NCBI GenBank assembly: GCA_947561715.1
Contig: OX387200.1
Span: 12,712,501 to 12,776,500, forward strand
DNA length: 64,000 bases
Source of the DNA: Ascidia mentula
Lineage: Eukaryota > Chordata > Ascidiacea > Phlebobranchia > Ascidiidae
Reading direction: 5' to 3'
This document shows, piece by piece, positions 62,133 to 64,000 of the stretch. The notes beneath the pieces are model-generated. The model was not told the DNA's origin, did no database searches, and saw only the letters and a list, made by a program, of their open reading frames with translations. The translations under genes were made by a program, and so were the position numbers. Position 1 is the first letter of the stretch; every line of letters starts with the position of its first letter.

Positions 62133-62556
62133 TTACATGTTTGAAACGTACGCATTGACAGTTTGATCGTTCTCACGCAAGTCAGAAGAAAATGTATCGA
62201 CTATACGAGACATAGAAAATCCACGTGCACGAAACAGTAAATAATACATACAATGAGGGCCGCAGGCACATGAGGGGGGTGCTGTACAACGCGACGGTTC
62301 CATTTCCATTGAGTACCATTTCGGTTTAGAAAATTTACAAACTCTTCTTGGATCGGGGCACGCCCGAACGTGTTATAAAACTCGCCCCGTCCTTCCCCAT
62401 CAAAAAACATCGCAAGCCAATGCATTCCGGGTCTATCAATGCTTTGGGATGGGGGTGATTCAACGTGGTGAGTTCATCCCGCGCATAGACAACATAAAAC
62501 ACGGATCCAATGGCTTGGTCACGAGATAAAATAGATACGATTTGAAGTTCGTCCAT
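62133..62556 (-). pseudogene. adenain-like (C5/Ulp1-fold) cysteine protease, frameshifted
   Basis: The minus-strand start is ATG at 62,556-62,554. The first part carries SILSRDQAIGSVFYVVYARDEL. A second frame has MHWLAMFFDGEGRGEFYNTFGR and FLNRNGTQWKWN. After a G6 run (62,274-62,279) a third frame has SCACGPHCMYYLLF and continues to a stop at 62,135-62,133. HW, the FG turn, WxxN and CGxxC match the His-acidic-Cys layout of adenain-type proteases; the candidate nucleophile codon is 62,264-62,262. The acidic position is Asn in YNTFG. In adenoviruses and Mavericks this enzyme matures capsid proteins. Two frameshifts make it inactive as read, though the one at G6 could be a sequencing error. Confidence 0.7.
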
Positions 62557-63642
62557 TTAAGCCGAGTAATCAAAAATTACGTTTTTGAATTTTGTCAATC
62601 TCCAATACATTGTCATATTCCGCGTACACCAAGATATTTGTAGTGTTCGGAAGAGCTGTGCCAAAGTGAGGCCATATTCGGAGAGTAATATAACACTACC
62701 AGCGTTTTCAAAAAATGTTCCCATCCCCCAAAAAAAGCTAATGAAGCTCCTCGCATAATTTTTTGATGTGAAATTTGGTTGAAGCGCCTTCCCCGGCACG
62801 ATTTTCTCGTCATGGTACAGAGCCAGGTAATTCACATCAAAGTGTTTAAAATTAAACGGATTTTTCGCATAAGCTCCATTAAATGCGTCGTTGTCAACAA
62901 ACCCCACCACTACTCGCTTTGGGATCTGGCCACGTATAAATGTGTCATGTGTCGTCGAAAGATTTCCACGTGGGACCGATTACACTTGCGCAGATGTCCT
63001 CGTGATGGGATATTTGGCAGTAGCTTTCTCCAATGCTTTTATATGTTCCATCAAAACAGGGGCACTCGGACGTACTTTACGAACATGCAACCGAACGTCT
63101 TTAAGGTTGACCTTGTAACCGGTATCTGCCCCCGCCATAATCGAAAATGGATCTTTACTCCTGATCAAGCGGATCTTCACGTCAACGCCATTTAATATAT
63201 ATCGAAACTGATTCAACAAGTCGATATGGAGCTTGCCTAAAATTTCAATGTGACGACTACCACTTGCACAGTCGCGTCTGGTGATAAATCCAGCATTTCC
63301 AGCACCCAAAGTCCCAAACTTTCCTGCCGTATCTTTATGCCACATTGCCGCAGTTAATTGGGATTCTTTTGCATCATTCCCTAAGCTTAAAAGGCTCTCG
63401 AGGTAAGCACGGTAGGGGTATGTGTTGCTAGCAGGAGTGACAACTTTGTTGTTTAAAGACAAGTGAACTTGATCCCAGAGAGCATGTAGCCAATAATTGC
63501 AAGGACCAACGGCAGCGTCTGCTTCAACATTTGTTCCATCTGCCTTTGTTATGCGCGCTATGCACAGAAGCATAGTATTTGCTAGATCTATGTAAACTTC
63601 CCCTGTCCATTTTCCAGACTGTTGGTTAATGAGGCTGCCCAT
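62557..63642 (-). pseudogene. F54H12.2-like capsid-type structural protein, frameshifted
   Basis: The minus-strand ATG at 63,642 begins MGSLINQQSGKWTGE. Family blocks include NTYPYRAYLESLLS, ILNGVDVKIRLIRSKDPF, then after a frame change between 62,980 and 62,910 DNDAFNGAYAKNPFNFKHF and a terminal FDYSA. The span is about 360 codons. Animal genomes carry many relatives, often labelled F54H12.2-like and tied to Maverick/adintovirus-type elements. A capsid (hexon-like) role is from family knowledge and context, not shown here. The true start could lie upstream, because the preceding ORF overlaps its first 55 bp. Confidence 0.65.
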
Positions 63643-64000
63643 GTTATGAAAATATATCCGGTTTCTTTCGTCTCGGGAAACGTTTTTTTTTTCGCCTTTT
63701 TTCTGCGTTTAGTTGCAGGTTCTCCAGGTGAATGTGCAAAGGACCGCTGCGCAGAACGTAACAATGATTTTCCCGCCTCTCGTGAACGTTTTACAGCTGC
63801 TGCTCGTGGTGATTGCCCAGTCAGCATGTCACCGGCGAATTGGGCACCTGATTTAATCACTTCTTTTCCAATACGGCTTGCGCCCGATTTCAGTAGCGGT
63901 AGTACAGCCCTACCAAGACTCGCAAACACACTACTTAATCCGTGGCCACGTTGTGAAACTGCTCCACTGAAAAAAGGCATTCCATAGCCAGCTTGCACAC
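63588..64000 (-). CDS. basic core-like protein of the element (5' partial)
   Basis: The minus-strand frame is open from the window edge. It has a GYGMPFFSG start region, a Gly-rich RGHGL stretch, an amphipathic LGRAVLPLLKSGASRIGKE segment, and a strongly basic KRRKKAKKK tail. Basic Gly-rich proteins of this look accompany the capsid gene in Maverick/adintovirus-like elements and may bind packaged DNA; that role is inference. The first codon within the window is GTG-like, so the real start may be just outside. The last residues overlap the capsid frame and may be out of register. Confidence 0.5.
   Translation of the reverse strand, partial: VQAGYGMPFFSGAVSQRGHGLSSVFASLGRAVLPLLKSGASRIGKEVIKSGAQFAGDMLTGQSPRAAAVKRSREAGKSLLRSAQRSFAHSPGEPATKRRKKAKKKTFPETKETGYIFITWAASLTNSLENGQGKFT

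Larger units (their letters stand above)
55102..64000. mobile_element. Maverick/Polinton or adintovirus-like element, partial and decayed
   Basis: The stretch combines a family B DNA polymerase (+), an adenain-like protease (-), an F54H12.2-like capsid-type protein (-) and a basic core-like ORF (-). The two gene sets point toward each other. This content matches Mavericks/Polintons and adintoviruses. The integrase, packaging ATPase and second terminal repeat are not in the window and may lie to the right. The left end is not defined; I start it at the tandem repeats. Confidence 0.65.

Overview
The window is eukaryotic, almost certainly genomic DNA of an invertebrate animal. It has spliceosomal GT-AG introns (most 45-200 bp), extracellular animal domains (VWD, C8, TIL, VWC, C-terminal cystine knot), a decayed non-LTR retrotransposon, a possible BEL/Pao remnant, and a Maverick/adintovirus-like DNA element. 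The sequence alone does not let me name the phylum.

Region 1 (1-42,378) is one uninterrupted coding exon, open from the left edge. It is a 144-bp (48-residue) tandem repeat. Exactly 293 periods fit between base 65 and base 42,224 once a single in-frame 33-bp deletion in the last full unit is allowed for. Units fall into two main classes (EEGQGF and E/DDAPMF) and form higher-order blocks, including a 5,184-bp (36-unit) tandem duplication. Region 2 (42,379-49,362) is the 3' part of the same gene: 18 short exons that splice in phase to the stop codon. They encode TIL-like, VWC-like, VWD, C8, TIL, many short CC-containing Cys repeats, VWC and a terminal cystine knot. This is the C-terminal plan of von Willebrand factor and gel-forming mucins, joined to a Gly/Pro/Tyr/Lys repeat that is not mucin-like. 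The in-window product is 15,366 residues, and its N-terminus lies outside the window. It is probably a giant secreted structural, adhesive or gel protein.

Region 3 (49,363-55,100) is gene-poor and holds repeat debris: an unrecognised broken minus-strand ORF pair, a BEL/Pao-like fragment, and a 5'-truncated CR1/jockey-type retrotransposon ending in a (GATTT)n tail.

Region 4 (55,102-64,000) looks like the left and central part of a Maverick/Polinton or adintovirus-like element that continues past the right edge. Tandem repeats and a TATA box precede a plus-strand gene with two zinc fingers, a chain of phase-2 exons and a protein-primed-type family B DNA polymerase, all disabled. A small plus-strand gene follows. 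Facing it on the minus strand are a basic core-like ORF, an F54H12.2-like capsid-type protein and an adenain-like cysteine protease, the last two broken by frameshifts. These two gene sets converge near 62.0-62.1 kb.
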